Of a stretch of 64,000 bases of DNA, positions 41,082 to 49,266 are shown piece by piece. The stretch comes from Flavobacteriales bacterium (GTDB lineage Bacteria > Bacteroidota > Bacteroidia > Flavobacteriales_F > PHOS-HE28). The position numbers and the translations under genes were made by a program. The notes under the pieces were generated by a model that did not search any database, was not told where the DNA came from, and worked only from the letters and a program-made list of their open reading frames with translations. The stretch covers positions 62,001 to 126,000 of the forward strand of contig JACJZH010000009.1 in assembly GCA_020635695.1 (NCBI GenBank), in the 5' to 3' direction. How positions within the stretch are numbered: the first letter of the stretch is position 1; each line of letters starts with the position of its first letter.

Positions 41082-42293
41082 ATGATCCCTTTCAGCCCGC
41101 CGCGCATCGATGAGCGCACCGTGGAGGCCGTGGCCGAGGCCCTGCGCAGCGGCTGGATCACCACCGGTCCGCGCACCAAGGAGTTCGAGCGCCAACTGGC
41201 CTCGTACTGCGGGGTGGAGCGCGTGGTCGCCCTCAACAGCTGGACCAACGCCTGCGAGCTGGTGCTCCGCTGGTTCGGCATCGGGCCGGGCGACGAGGTG
41301 ATCCTGCCGGCATATACCTATTGCGCCAGCGCCAACATCGTGGAGCACGTGGGCGCGATCCCGGTGTTGGTGGACATCCTCGACGACTTCACCCTGGATC
41401 CGGACGATGTCGCACGCAAGCTCTCGCCCGCGACCAAGTGCATCATGCCGGTGGATGTCGGCGGGCTGCCCGCGCGCATCGACAAGATCATGGCCCTGGC
41501 AGAAGGACAGAGGGCGTCCTTCCATCCGGCGGCTGGCAGCATTCCCCAGGAGTTGCTTGGGCGTCCGCTGGTGCTCTCGGATGCCGCCCATTCCTTCGGC
41601 GCCCGCATCGGCGGCAGGCCGGTGGGCTCCCAGGCCGACATCACGGGCTTCAGCTTCCACGCGGTGAAGAACCTGACCACCGCCGAGGGCGGGGCACTGG
41701 CCTTCCACCTGCCGGAGGCCTTCGACGCGGAGGAGCTGTACCGCTGGTTCAACGTGATGAGCCTGCACGGCCAGAGCAAGGACGCGCTGGCCAAGAACCA
41801 GCCGGGCGCCTGGCGCTACGACGTGACCGCCCCCGGTTACAAGTGCAACATGACCGACCTGCAGGCGGCCATCGGGCTGGTGGAACTGGAGCGCTACGAC
41901 CGGGAAACACTGCCCCGGCGGCGCGCCATCTGCGAGCGTTACCAGGCCGCCTTCAGTTCCGACGAGCGATTCCTGGAGCCGGTCCTGATGGACGAGGGCA
42001 GGACCTCCAGCTTCCACCTGTACATGCTGCGGGTGCGTGAGGCCGGCGAGGAGCAGCGTGATGCGATCATCACGGCCATCGCCGAACGAGGGGTCAGTGT
42101 GAACGTGCACTTCCAGCCGCTGCCCCTGCTGAGCCACTACCGCGACCGGGGGTATGCCATCGGCGATGTGCCCAACGCCTACCGGCAGTATGCCCGGGAG
42201 ATCAGCCTACCCGTGTACTACGACCTCTCTGACGACCAGGTGGACCAGGTGATCACCGCCGTGAAGGAGGCCGTGCAGGAGGTGCTGGGATGA
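41082..42293 (+). CDS. DegT/DnrJ/EryC1/StrS family aminotransferase
   Basis: A 403-residue PLP enzyme of the sugar aminotransferase family. LNSWTNACELVLRW is the cofactor phosphate site and LVLSDAAHSFGA holds the Asp that pairs with the PLP nitrogen. FHAVKNLTTAEGGAL carries the Schiff-base Lys near residue 196. It should aminate a 4-keto or 3-keto nucleotide sugar (UDP-4-keto sugar likely, given the PglF-like dehydratase at 49263). It overlaps the sugar transferase gene by 4 nt, an arrangement typical of PglE-PglC type pairs. Confidence 0.92.
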   Translation: MIPFSPPRIDERTVEAVAEALRSGWITTGPRTKEFERQLASYCGVERVVALNSWTNACELVLRWFGIGPGDEVILPAYTYCASANIVEHVGAIPVLVDILDDFTLDPDDVARKLSPATKCIMPVDVGGLPARIDKIMALAEGQRASFHPAAGSIPQELLGRPLVLSDAAHSFGARIGGRPVGSQADITGFSFHAVKNLTTAEGGALAFHLPEAFDAEELYRWFNVMSLHGQSKDALAKNQPGAWRYDVTAPGYKCNMTDLQAAIGLVELERYDRETLPRRRAICERYQAAFSSDERFLEPVLMDEGRTSSFHLYMLRVREAGEEQRDAIITAIAERGVSVNVHFQPLPLLSHYRDRGYAIGDVPNAYRQYAREISLPVYYDLSDDQVDQVITAVKEAVQEVLG

Positions 42294-42877
42294 AGCGGGC
42301 CTTCGACATCGTGGTGGCTTTGGCGGCGTTGCTCCTCCTGTCGCCCGTGTTGCTCATCATCACCGTGTTGGTGGCGCTCACCTCCCCGGGCGGGGCCTTT
42401 TTCTGCCAGGTGCGCGTGGGCAAGGACGGCCGGGAGTTCCGCCTATTGAAGTTTAGGACCATGCGACCCGGGAGCGAAGCGAAGGGCCAGCTCACGGTGG
42501 GCGGCCGCGATCCGCGCATCACGGGCATCGGCCGCTTCCTGCGGAAGAGCAAGCTGGATGAGCTGCCCCAGCTGTGGAACGTGCTCGTGGGCGACATGAG
42601 CCTGGTGGGCCCGCGTCCGGAAGTGCCCCGGTACGTGGCCTTGTATACCGCAGAACAGCGCGAGGTATTGAGCGTCCGGCCGGGCATCACCGGTTTGGCG
42701 AGCCTGGCCTACATCGATGAGAACGAAGTGCTGGCAAAGGCCACCGACCCGGAGAAGGCCTACATCGAGCAGGTGATGCCGGCCAAGCTGGCCCTGGATC
42801 AGGCCTACGTGAGCGACCATGGGATGGCTAAGGACCTGGGGATCCTCCTCCGCACCCTGATCGGCCTTTTCCGGTAA
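42290..42877 (+). CDS. Initiating sugar phosphotransferase (PglC/WcaJ-type)
   Basis: A 195-residue monotopic transferase. It has an N-terminal re-entrant membrane helix (FDIVVALAALLLLSPVLLII), LLKFRTMRPGSEA, KSKLDELPQLWNVL and DMSLVGPRPEVP, with the catalytic Asp-Glu pair in the KLDELPQ segment. The short length matches PglC rather than the larger WcaJ or WbaP. It moves a phospho-sugar from a UDP-sugar to undecaprenyl phosphate, the first membrane step in assembly of the glycan. It is the last gene of the locus and is followed by a hairpin terminator. Confidence 0.93.
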   Translation: MKRAFDIVVALAALLLLSPVLLIITVLVALTSPGGAFFCQVRVGKDGREFRLLKFRTMRPGSEAKGQLTVGGRDPRITGIGRFLRKSKLDELPQLWNVLVGDMSLVGPRPEVPRYVALYTAEQREVLSVRPGITGLASLAYIDENEVLAKATDPEKAYIEQVMPAKLALDQAYVSDHGMAKDLGILLRTLIGLFR

Positions 42878-42890
42878 GCCCCAACAAAGA

Positions 42891-42915
42891 ACGCCCCGGC
42901 ACAAGGCCGGGGCGT
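42891..42915. terminator. Bidirectional hairpin terminator between convergent genes
   Basis: ACGCCCCGGC-ACAAG-GCCGGGGCGT, a perfect 10-bp stem between the end of the glycan locus and the end of the first T9SS PA-domain gene. A nearly identical stem ends the second paralogue at 44717. Confidence 0.8.
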
Positions 42916-42937
42916 CCAAGGTCAGGGTCGTCTTCGA

Positions 42938-44656
42938 TCAGCGGGTCACCACCACCCGGAAGGTGGAGCGCTTGCCGTCACGCAGGCGCAGGTCGAAGAG
43001 GTAGGTGCCGTTCTGGAAGCGGTCGGCGTTCACCACGAGCACCTCGCCGCCCAGGGTCACGTCCTGGTCCAGCACCACCTTGCCGGCCATGTCACGCACG
43101 GTCAGTTCGGCATTGCCGTTCAGTCCCTTCAAGGGAATGCGCACCTCTTGTGCCGTCGGGTTGGGGTAGGGGGTCAGGTCCACGCGATCCAGGTCGTTCA
43201 CGCTCACGTCGGCAGCTCCGAACATCGGGCTCACGGCACAGGTCACGTCCGTTCCGAAGCCCAGCACGAACCAGCTGCCTCCGTTCTCGGTGATCGACAC
43301 CGGCTGGTCGTACATCGTGGTGTTCTCGTCATAGTCGTAGTAGCTGTCGAAGCCCACGAAGAGCAGGTCGTTGAAGGTGGTCACGCAGAACAGGTAGCGC
43401 TGATCGTCGACCAGTACGACGGGATCATCGAAGGGGATGTACACCATCTGGCTGCTCTCGTCCGTGACGTAGTTGTACTCACCCGTGGCCACGGCATTGA
43501 TGTCCAGCACCTGGATGTTGGGGTCGCTCAGGCCGGTGAACACATCGTTCCATTCGTACAGGGTGGCTTCGATGAACTCGCCTGTCACGCTGTCGCCCGC
43601 GCTCTTCGAGGCCGAGGAGTAGAGACCCAGCGCGGCCATGCGGCTGGCGTTCGGGTCCCGGAAATGGGTGCAGGTGGTGAAGCCCGTGGTGTTGCCCGAC
43701 GGACGGAAGTGGGCCGTGGGGATCGGCAGTTCGGTCACCGGGTCGATGTCGGCATAGCTCCAGAGCGAATCGATGAGCAGGGTGGTCACGAACTCATTGT
43801 CTCCCTCGAACTCGTCGACGATGCCTCCACCACCGATGCCGCTGGTATAGGTGATCGTGTAGAACCCACCGTACGTGCTTTGGCTGAACGTGGGCACGGT
43901 CAGGAAGGCGCTGTCGCCACTGAGGATGTCCACCCCGGCCGAGGTCTCGTTGTAGAGCTCCGTACCACCCTGGTCCACCACCACGTTCAGGGTGATGCCC
44001 ACCTGGTCGTTGGAACCGTAGTTGTGTACCCAGGCCCCAGGCATCACGTTGAACTCGGTGTCGTTCTGGGCGATGGCGGCAGGCTTGGCGGTGTACTCGG
44101 ACATGAGGATGTCCTGCGGGAACATGCCCACATCATCACCGAAGAAGCCGGCCTTGTTGCCGATGAACATGATCACGTTGCCGGCATCGATCTCCGACTT
44201 CATGAGGGCACCGTCCGACTGGCTGATCATGATCACCGGAATGGAGACGGCGGCACCGTCCGCACCGGCTCCCATGCCCACGGGGGCGCCGGCCACGTTG
44301 TTGATGATCACCACGGCCACGGCCCCTGCGTTCTCGGCGTTCAGGGCCTTGGTGCCGAACTCACAGCTGCCGCGATAGACCACGGCGATCTTGCCGGCCA
44401 CGTCCACGCCGTTCACCAGCGCATTGCAGCCGAGCGAATCCCCCACGGTGCCGTCGCTGACGAAGGCCAGTGTATCGGTCACCGAAGTGCCCGGAATGCT
44501 CAGGTCCGGGGATCCCCAACCATCGTCGGGGCCCACCCAGGTGAAATCATAGCCCCCCATGAGGCCGGGTGGCTCCTCCACGTAGGTGATCACCTGGGCG
44601 GTGGCTGCTGTCACGACCCCCAGCCCAAGTACAAGAGCGAGTAGTGTTTTCTTCAT
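42938..44656 (-). CDS. Secreted PA-domain protein with T9SS type A sorting domain (copy 1)
   Basis: A 572-residue protein with signal peptide (MKKTLLALVLGLGVVTAATA). A protease-associated (PA) domain has GKIAVVYRGSCEFGTKALNA and AENAGAVAVVIINNVAG. A long Asp/Thr-rich central region follows, then a type A sorting domain starting VDLTPYPNPTAQEVRIPLKG and ending FRVVVTR. No peptidase active site is visible, so the PA domain may serve binding. The adjacent gene at 44763 is a close paralogue across the whole length. It should be secreted or surface-anchored through the type IX system. Confidence 0.88.
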   Translation of the reverse strand: MKKTLLALVLGLGVVTAATAQVITYVEEPPGLMGGYDFTWVGPDDGWGSPDLSIPGTSVTDTLAFVSDGTVGDSLGCNALVNGVDVAGKIAVVYRGSCEFGTKALNAENAGAVAVVIINNVAGAPVGMGAGADGAAVSIPVIMISQSDGALMKSEIDAGNVIMFIGNKAGFFGDDVGMFPQDILMSEYTAKPAAIAQNDTEFNVMPGAWVHNYGSNDQVGITLNVVVDQGGTELYNETSAGVDILSGDSAFLTVPTFSQSTYGGFYTITYTSGIGGGGIVDEFEGDNEFVTTLLIDSLWSYADIDPVTELPIPTAHFRPSGNTTGFTTCTHFRDPNASRMAALGLYSSASKSAGDSVTGEFIEATLYEWNDVFTGLSDPNIQVLDINAVATGEYNYVTDESSQMVYIPFDDPVVLVDDQRYLFCVTTFNDLLFVGFDSYYDYDENTTMYDQPVSITENGGSWFVLGFGTDVTCAVSPMFGAADVSVNDLDRVDLTPYPNPTAQEVRIPLKGLNGNAELTVRDMAGKVVLDQDVTLGGEVLVVNADRFQNGTYLFDLRLRDGKRSTFRVVVTR

Positions 44657-44716
44657 CTCCATCAGGTTTAGGTTTTGGCGCAATTACCGAACCTAAAGTT
44701 AATGCACGTAACGGAA

Positions 44717-44739
44717 CGCCCCGGCGACAGGCCGGGGCG
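44717..44739 (-). terminator. Hairpin terminator after T9SS PA-domain copy 2
   Basis: CGCCCCGGC-GACAG-GCCGGGGCG, a perfect 9-bp stem, 24 nt beyond the stop. The stem is the same as in the 42891-42915 terminator, so the duplication probably included it. Confidence 0.75.
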
Positions 44740-44762
44740 CACTCTTGGAACTTCGCGGGATC

Positions 44763-46490
44763 CTACCGGGTCACCACCACCCGGAAGGTGGAGCGCCTGC
44801 CGTCGCGTAACCGCAGGTCGAAGAGATGGGTGCCGTTCCGAAAGCGATCGGCGGGCACCACGAGCACTTCGCCGCCCAACGTCACCTCCTGGTCCAGCAC
44901 CACCTTGCCGGTCATGTCACGCACGGTGAGCTCCGCGTTGCCGTTCAAGCCCTGCAAGGGGATCCGCACCTCCTGGGCCGTGGGGTTCGGGTAGGGGGTC
45001 AGGTCCACCCGGTCGCGGTCGTTCACGCTCACATCGTTGGCACCGAGCAACGGGGTCACGGCGCAGGTCAGGTCCGTGCCGAAGCCCAGCACGAACCAGC
45101 TGCCACCATCCTCCAGCACGGAGACCGGCTGGTCGTACATCGTCGTGTTCTCGTCATAATCGTAGTAGTCGTCGTAACCCACGAACAGCTGGTCCGTGAA
45201 CGTGGTCACGCAGAAGAGGTAGCGCTGGTCGTCCACCAGGGATACCGGCACGTCGAAGGGGATGTAGATCACCTCCCCGTTCTGGTCGCTCAGGTAGTTG
45301 TATTCACCCGTGGCGATCGTATTGATGTCCAGCACCTGGATGTTGGGGTCGCTCAGGCCGGTGAACACATCGTTCCATTCGTAGAGGTTGGCCTCGATGA
45401 ACTCGCCCGTCACGCTGTCGGTGCCTGATTTGGTGGTGGACGTGTAAATGCCCAGGGCCCCCAGCCGGCTGGCGTTCGGGTCCTGGAAATGGGTGCAGGC
45501 CGTGAAGCCCGTCGTGTTGCCCGTGGGGCGGTAGTGGGCCGGGGGTACGGGAAGCTCGGTCACCGGATCGATGTCCGCATAGCTCCAGAGCGAATCGATG
45601 AAAAAGCGGGTCACGAAGGTGTTGTCCCCGTCGAATTCGTCCGTGATGCCGCCTCCGCCGATCGCAGCGGTGTAGGTCATGGTATAGAAGCCCGAGTAGC
45701 TGCTCTGGCTGAAGGTGGGAACGGTCAGGAAGGCACTGTCGCCGCTGAGGATGTCCACTCCAGCGGAGGTCTCGTCGTACAAGGTGCTGCCGTTCTGCTC
45801 CACCGTCACGTTCAGTGTCACACCCACTTGATCGCCGTTCCCGAAGTTCCGCACCCAGGCACCGGGCATCACGTCGAACTCGGTGTCGTCCTGCGCGATC
45901 AGCGCGGGTTTGGCGGTGTATTCGGACATCAGGATGTCACCGGCGGTCATGCCGATATCATCCGCGAAGAAGCCGGTCTTGTTCCCGATGAAGGCCACCA
46001 CATCGTTCCCTGCGTCCATTTCCGCACGGATCAGGGCGCCATCGGCCTGGGTGATCATCACCACCGGGATGGTGACGTTGGCCCCCTGGGAGGCCGGCAG
46101 CATGTTGAACCCGGCGACGGGGTCGGACACGTTGCTCACGATGATCACGGCCACGGCACCGGCATTCTCGGCACTGATCGCCTTCTCGCCGAACTCGCAG
46201 GTGCCGCGGTAGATGAACGCGATCTTCCCGGCGACGTCAGCGCCGTTCACCAGGGGGCCACATCCCAGGGAGTCGGCGGCCGTGCCATCGTCCACCATGG
46301 CCAGGGTGTCCACCACGGCGTTGGCCGGGATGGTCAGGTCGGACACGCCCCATCCGGAAGCGATGGTGGCATAGGTATGCTCATAGGAGCCCACGATGTT
46401 CGCCGGTTCCTGCACGGCCACCACGACCTGTGCCTGTGAGGTCAGGACGCATCCTGCCGAAAGGGCAAGGGAGAGTAGGATTCTTTTCAT
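44763..46490 (-). CDS. Secreted PA-domain protein with T9SS type A sorting domain (copy 2)
   Basis: A 575-residue paralogue of the neighbour at 42938. It has signal peptide MKRILLSLALSAGCVLTSQA and a PA domain (GKIAFIYRGTCEFGEKAISA, AENAGAVAVIIVSNV). The same central blocks (SGDSAFLTVPTFSQS, LWSYADIDPVTELPVP, NDVFTGLSDPNIQVLDIN) and an almost identical sorting domain (VDLTPYPNPTAQEVRIPLQG) follow. Long stretches are unchanged between the copies, so the duplication is recent or maintained by gene conversion. Differences cluster in the signal peptide and in short loops. Function as for copy 1: surface or secreted binding protein, ligand unknown. Confidence 0.88.
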   Translation of the reverse strand: MKRILLSLALSAGCVLTSQAQVVVAVQEPANIVGSYEHTYATIASGWGVSDLTIPANAVVDTLAMVDDGTAADSLGCGPLVNGADVAGKIAFIYRGTCEFGEKAISAENAGAVAVIIVSNVSDPVAGFNMLPASQGANVTIPVVMITQADGALIRAEMDAGNDVVAFIGNKTGFFADDIGMTAGDILMSEYTAKPALIAQDDTEFDVMPGAWVRNFGNGDQVGVTLNVTVEQNGSTLYDETSAGVDILSGDSAFLTVPTFSQSSYSGFYTMTYTAAIGGGGITDEFDGDNTFVTRFFIDSLWSYADIDPVTELPVPPAHYRPTGNTTGFTACTHFQDPNASRLGALGIYTSTTKSGTDSVTGEFIEANLYEWNDVFTGLSDPNIQVLDINTIATGEYNYLSDQNGEVIYIPFDVPVSLVDDQRYLFCVTTFTDQLFVGYDDYYDYDENTTMYDQPVSVLEDGGSWFVLGFGTDLTCAVTPLLGANDVSVNDRDRVDLTPYPNPTAQEVRIPLQGLNGNAELTVRDMTGKVVLDQEVTLGGEVLVVPADRFRNGTHLFDLRLRDGRRSTFRVVVTR

Positions 46491-46548
46491 GTTCAGGGTG
46501 CTCTTGTAGGTGAATGACCCACAAGGTAACCGACCCCGAAGAACTGCT

Positions 46549-47439
46549 TCAGATAGGCTCGTCGAAGGGGGCCAGCACCTCCCTGAGCACCTCCATGTCA
46601 GCGGCCCGGTCCCGGTCTCCCTGCTTGGCGTAGCTGTGTGCCAGGTTGTTCAGCTGGCGCCGGATGATGCTGATGTTGGAGCAAGGCGTGTAAAAGGACG
46701 CCCGGGGCTCGATGTTCAGCTTCCGCAGGAATTCATCGATCTCGTTCTTGCCCAATATGTCGCCCTGGCTGAACGGATTGATGTAGAAGAGCACGTTGTA
46801 ACGCTCGTCCCCCGTGGCGCTGCCGCCCATGCTCTCCTCGTCCAGGTAGGCGAGCACGAAATGGTTCGGGAGGTTCACCCCGCGCAGGGGCAGTTCGAGG
46901 TCCTCGGCGATCACCTGGTAGATGATGGAGAGCGAGAGGGGATTGCCCTTTCGGCTGTCCAGCACCTCGTTCAGGAAGCTGTTCTGGGGAGCGTGGTAGT
47001 TCCGCTTGTTCCCCTTGAAGCCGTGCACCTGGAAGAAGATGTGGTTGAAGATCCGCACCTTCTCGAAGCTGGTCAGGTGGTCGTTCAGTTCCAGCCAGAT
47101 GTCCTGGCGGATGGCGGCCAGCCGGCCCCGCACCTTCTGTTCGTCGAGCTCCGGATAGCGATAGCGTGACACGATCAGGGCGCCTTCCAACAGGTCATCC
47201 CCACCGGCCTCGGCCCATTCCTTCAGGCGGGAGGTGATGCCGGAGATGTGGATGGTGTGAAGGATGTCCTCCACCCGGTCACGAAAGAAGTCGTCGTGGT
47301 CCTCGGCGCTCCAGGCCGATTCGAGGTCGGGCACCACGTCCTCTCCCAGGGAGATGATCCGTTGCCGCACCTGTTCGAAGACCTGTTCGTCGGGATCGTC
47401 GATCAGGCTGATCAGGGCGCGGATCTCGTTCTCGCTCAT
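46549..47439 (-). CDS. Transglutaminase-like (SirB1-type) protein
   Basis: A 296-residue protein with an N-terminal helical repeat-like region (ENEIRALISLIDDPDEQVFEQ), then the SirB1/transglutaminase-like core: RNYHAPQNSFLNEVLDSRKGNPLSLSIIYQVIAEDL and LPLRGVNLPNHFVLAY. The usual catalytic Cys is not evident in this region, so it may be a non-enzymatic relative. The C-terminus has a TPR-like helix pair (RRQLNNLAHSYAKQGDRDRA). MSENEIRAL is the start. A TACTTTCG box at 47474-47481 on the minus strand, 34 nt upstream, may be its promoter. Confidence 0.8.
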   Translation of the reverse strand: MSENEIRALISLIDDPDEQVFEQVRQRIISLGEDVVPDLESAWSAEDHDDFFRDRVEDILHTIHISGITSRLKEWAEAGGDDLLEGALIVSRYRYPELDEQKVRGRLAAIRQDIWLELNDHLTSFEKVRIFNHIFFQVHGFKGNKRNYHAPQNSFLNEVLDSRKGNPLSLSIIYQVIAEDLELPLRGVNLPNHFVLAYLDEESMGGSATGDERYNVLFYINPFSQGDILGKNEIDEFLRKLNIEPRASFYTPCSNISIIRRQLNNLAHSYAKQGDRDRAADMEVLREVLAPFDEPI

Positions 47440-47529
47440 CGGCTGGTCTTCCCCTTGCGTGGTGCTCGCTGGGCGAAAGTAGCCGGGGTGTTCAGCGGGT
47501 GCGTACCGTACCGCCCGCACTTTCCCCCA

Positions 47530-48429
47530 TCAGATCGTTGATCGGTCCAGCACCTCGTCGATCATGGCCTCCACGGCCGCATGGTGGTCCTCCAGGAATG
47601 TGCCTTCCGCCCGGTTGGCCACCACGGTGCATACGGTGCAGGCCGCGTGTCCAAGGATACCCGAGAGCCCGTACAGGGCGCTGGTCTCCATCTCGAAGTT
47701 GGTCACCCGAAGCCCTTCGTGCTCGAACTCCGCCAGGCGCTCGTTGAGGTCCGGCACACCGGCCAACGCGCGCACGTTGCGTCCCTGCGGACCGTAGAAC
47801 CCGCCGGCCGTGGCGGTGATGCCGGTGTGATGATCGCGCCCGTACAGCGCCAGGAGGTCCTTGTCCGCGGCTGCGAGGTAGGGGGTGGGCAGGTGGTCCG
47901 GCCAGCCCAGACCCGCCATGAGCGCCTGCCACAGCCGAAGCTCAGCGGGTGAGTTCTCGTAGGCGTAGTAGTGCAGGACGTTGTCCAGGCCAAGGCCGTG
48001 GGCGCTCACGACCAGATCGCCGGGCGCGATCCCGGGTTGCAGCGCACCGGTGGTGCCCATGCGCACGATCCGCAGGCTGCGGTGGTCACGCTTCACCGTC
48101 CGCGTGGTCAGGTCCACGTTCACCAACGCGTCCAGTTCGTTCAGTACGATATCGATGTTGTCCGTACCGATACCGGTGGCCAGTACGGAGAAGCTGCGAT
48201 CGCCAAGGCGCCCGGTGTGGCACACGAACTCCCGGTTGCTGACCCGGTGTTCCACGGCATCGAAGCGCGCGCTCACCCGCTGCACCCGGCCGGGATCGCC
48301 CACCACGAACACGCGATCGGCCAGCTGGTCGGGGTGCATGGCCAGGTGGTACACCGAGCCGTCGGGGTTCAGGGGCAGCTCGCTGGCTTCGAGCACGGTA
48401 CCGGGTTCCTGCAGGGCGATGGCGTCCAT
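47530..48429 (-). CDS. Nucleoside phosphorylase (uridine phosphorylase-like)
   Basis: A 299-residue phosphorylase of the PNP/UDP superfamily. It has FVVGDPGRVQRVSARFD (phosphate-binding Arg), TGIGTDNIDIVLNELDAL, IVRMGTTGALQPGIAPGDLVV and NFEMETSALYGLSGILGHAA (the purine/uridine site Met-Glu). It cleaves nucleosides with phosphate to base and sugar 1-phosphate in the cytoplasm. The gene is followed on the same strand by the transglutaminase-like gene and preceded by the thioesterase, 10 nt away, so the group may be one operon. Confidence 0.9.
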   Translation of the reverse strand: MDAIALQEPGTVLEASELPLNPDGSVYHLAMHPDQLADRVFVVGDPGRVQRVSARFDAVEHRVSNREFVCHTGRLGDRSFSVLATGIGTDNIDIVLNELDALVNVDLTTRTVKRDHRSLRIVRMGTTGALQPGIAPGDLVVSAHGLGLDNVLHYYAYENSPAELRLWQALMAGLGWPDHLPTPYLAAADKDLLALYGRDHHTGITATAGGFYGPQGRNVRALAGVPDLNERLAEFEHEGLRVTNFEMETSALYGLSGILGHAACTVCTVVANRAEGTFLEDHHAAVEAMIDEVLDRSTI

Positions 48430-48439
48430 GGGCTTCGGT

Positions 48440-48859
48440 TCAGGAGGCGTTGATCAGCGTGGTCAGGGCGTTCCGCCAGGCTTCGGGCAGGTCGCGGGCC
48501 CGGCGTTCCACGAGGTCGTAGCCCACCATCACGGTGCGGCCTTCGGTGCACAAGCGGCGTTCGCCATCCCTGGTCACGAACAGGGCGTATTCCAGGTCGA
48601 AGCTGCGTTCGCCCAGCCGGCTGCACCAGGTCTCCACCTCCACGTGGTCGCGCAGATGCACCGCCCCCCGGTAGTCGGTCTCCAGGCGGGCGAGCACCAG
48701 CCCTTCCCGCGACCAATCGTGGTCGGCCGGGATGAACTGTCCCAGGAACGTGATCCGTGCCGTTTCGAAGTAGGAGGCGTAAACCCCATGGTGCACATGC
48801 CCGGCCATGTCCACGTCCTGGAAGCGCACCTGTACCGGCGTCACGGTACGGGCCTGCAT
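48440..48859 (-). CDS. Acyl-CoA thioesterase, hotdog fold (YbgC-like)
   Basis: A 139-residue single hotdog-fold protein beginning MQARTVTPVQVRFQDVDMAG. The motif QDVDMAGHVHHGVYASYFE holds the catalytic Asp and the HxxxY pattern of the 4-hydroxybenzoyl-CoA/YbgC family; DWSREGLVLARLETDYRG follows. It should hydrolyse short acyl-CoA esters. The start is ATG 48857-48859, whose first base coincides with the last base of the preceding gene's stop. The longer open frame is an antisense-type shadow of the neighbour. Confidence 0.88.
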   Translation of the reverse strand: MQARTVTPVQVRFQDVDMAGHVHHGVYASYFETARITFLGQFIPADHDWSREGLVLARLETDYRGAVHLRDHVEVETWCSRLGERSFDLEYALFVTRDGERRLCTEGRTVMVGYDLVERRARDLPEAWRNALTTLINAS

Positions 48860-49266
48860 CAGGTGATCGGGTTGAGCATCACACTGAACACGGTGATGCT
48901 GTTGGGATCGCGGTCGTAGAAGAGCTTGTCGAGCGCCTCCAGCACGTTCTTGGCGCGGAAGTAGGAGGTCTGCAGCTGGTTCTCGCCGCGCGCGCTCCAT
49001 TGGATGGTGTAGCTGCTGTCCCGCTCCTTGTAGGTGCGCACGTAGTCCAGCATCACCTTCAGCGCGGACACGCGGTCCACTCCCTCGCACTGGTGGAAGA
49101 GGAAGCTCTGGTTGTGCCTGGGATTCACGGTGATGAGGAAGAGCTTCACCTTCCGGCCGTCGTCGGCAGGCTCGAAATTGAACACCAGGCTGTTCTGCCC
49201 GACACCGATGTGGTCGCCGATGGCCTGTTGCAGGCGGGCGATCTCCAGGTTGTTGTCCCTTGTCAT
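48859..49266 (-). CDS. Conserved hypothetical protein
   Basis: A 135-residue cytoplasmic protein starting MTRDNNLEIARLQQAIGDHI, with NSLVFNFEPADDGRKVKLFLITVNPRH and a C-terminal FRAKNVLEALDKLFYDRDPN. I recognise no family with known function. It lies in a tight run: 4-nt overlap with the upstream dehydratase gene and a shared base with the thioesterase gene. It is therefore translationally coupled to the PglF-like enzyme, though its sequence does not look enzymatic. Confidence 0.7.
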   Translation of the reverse strand: MTRDNNLEIARLQQAIGDHIGVGQNSLVFNFEPADDGRKVKLFLITVNPRHNQSFLFHQCEGVDRVSALKVMLDYVRTYKERDSSYTIQWSARGENQLQTSYFRAKNVLEALDKLFYDRDPNSITVFSVMLNPIT

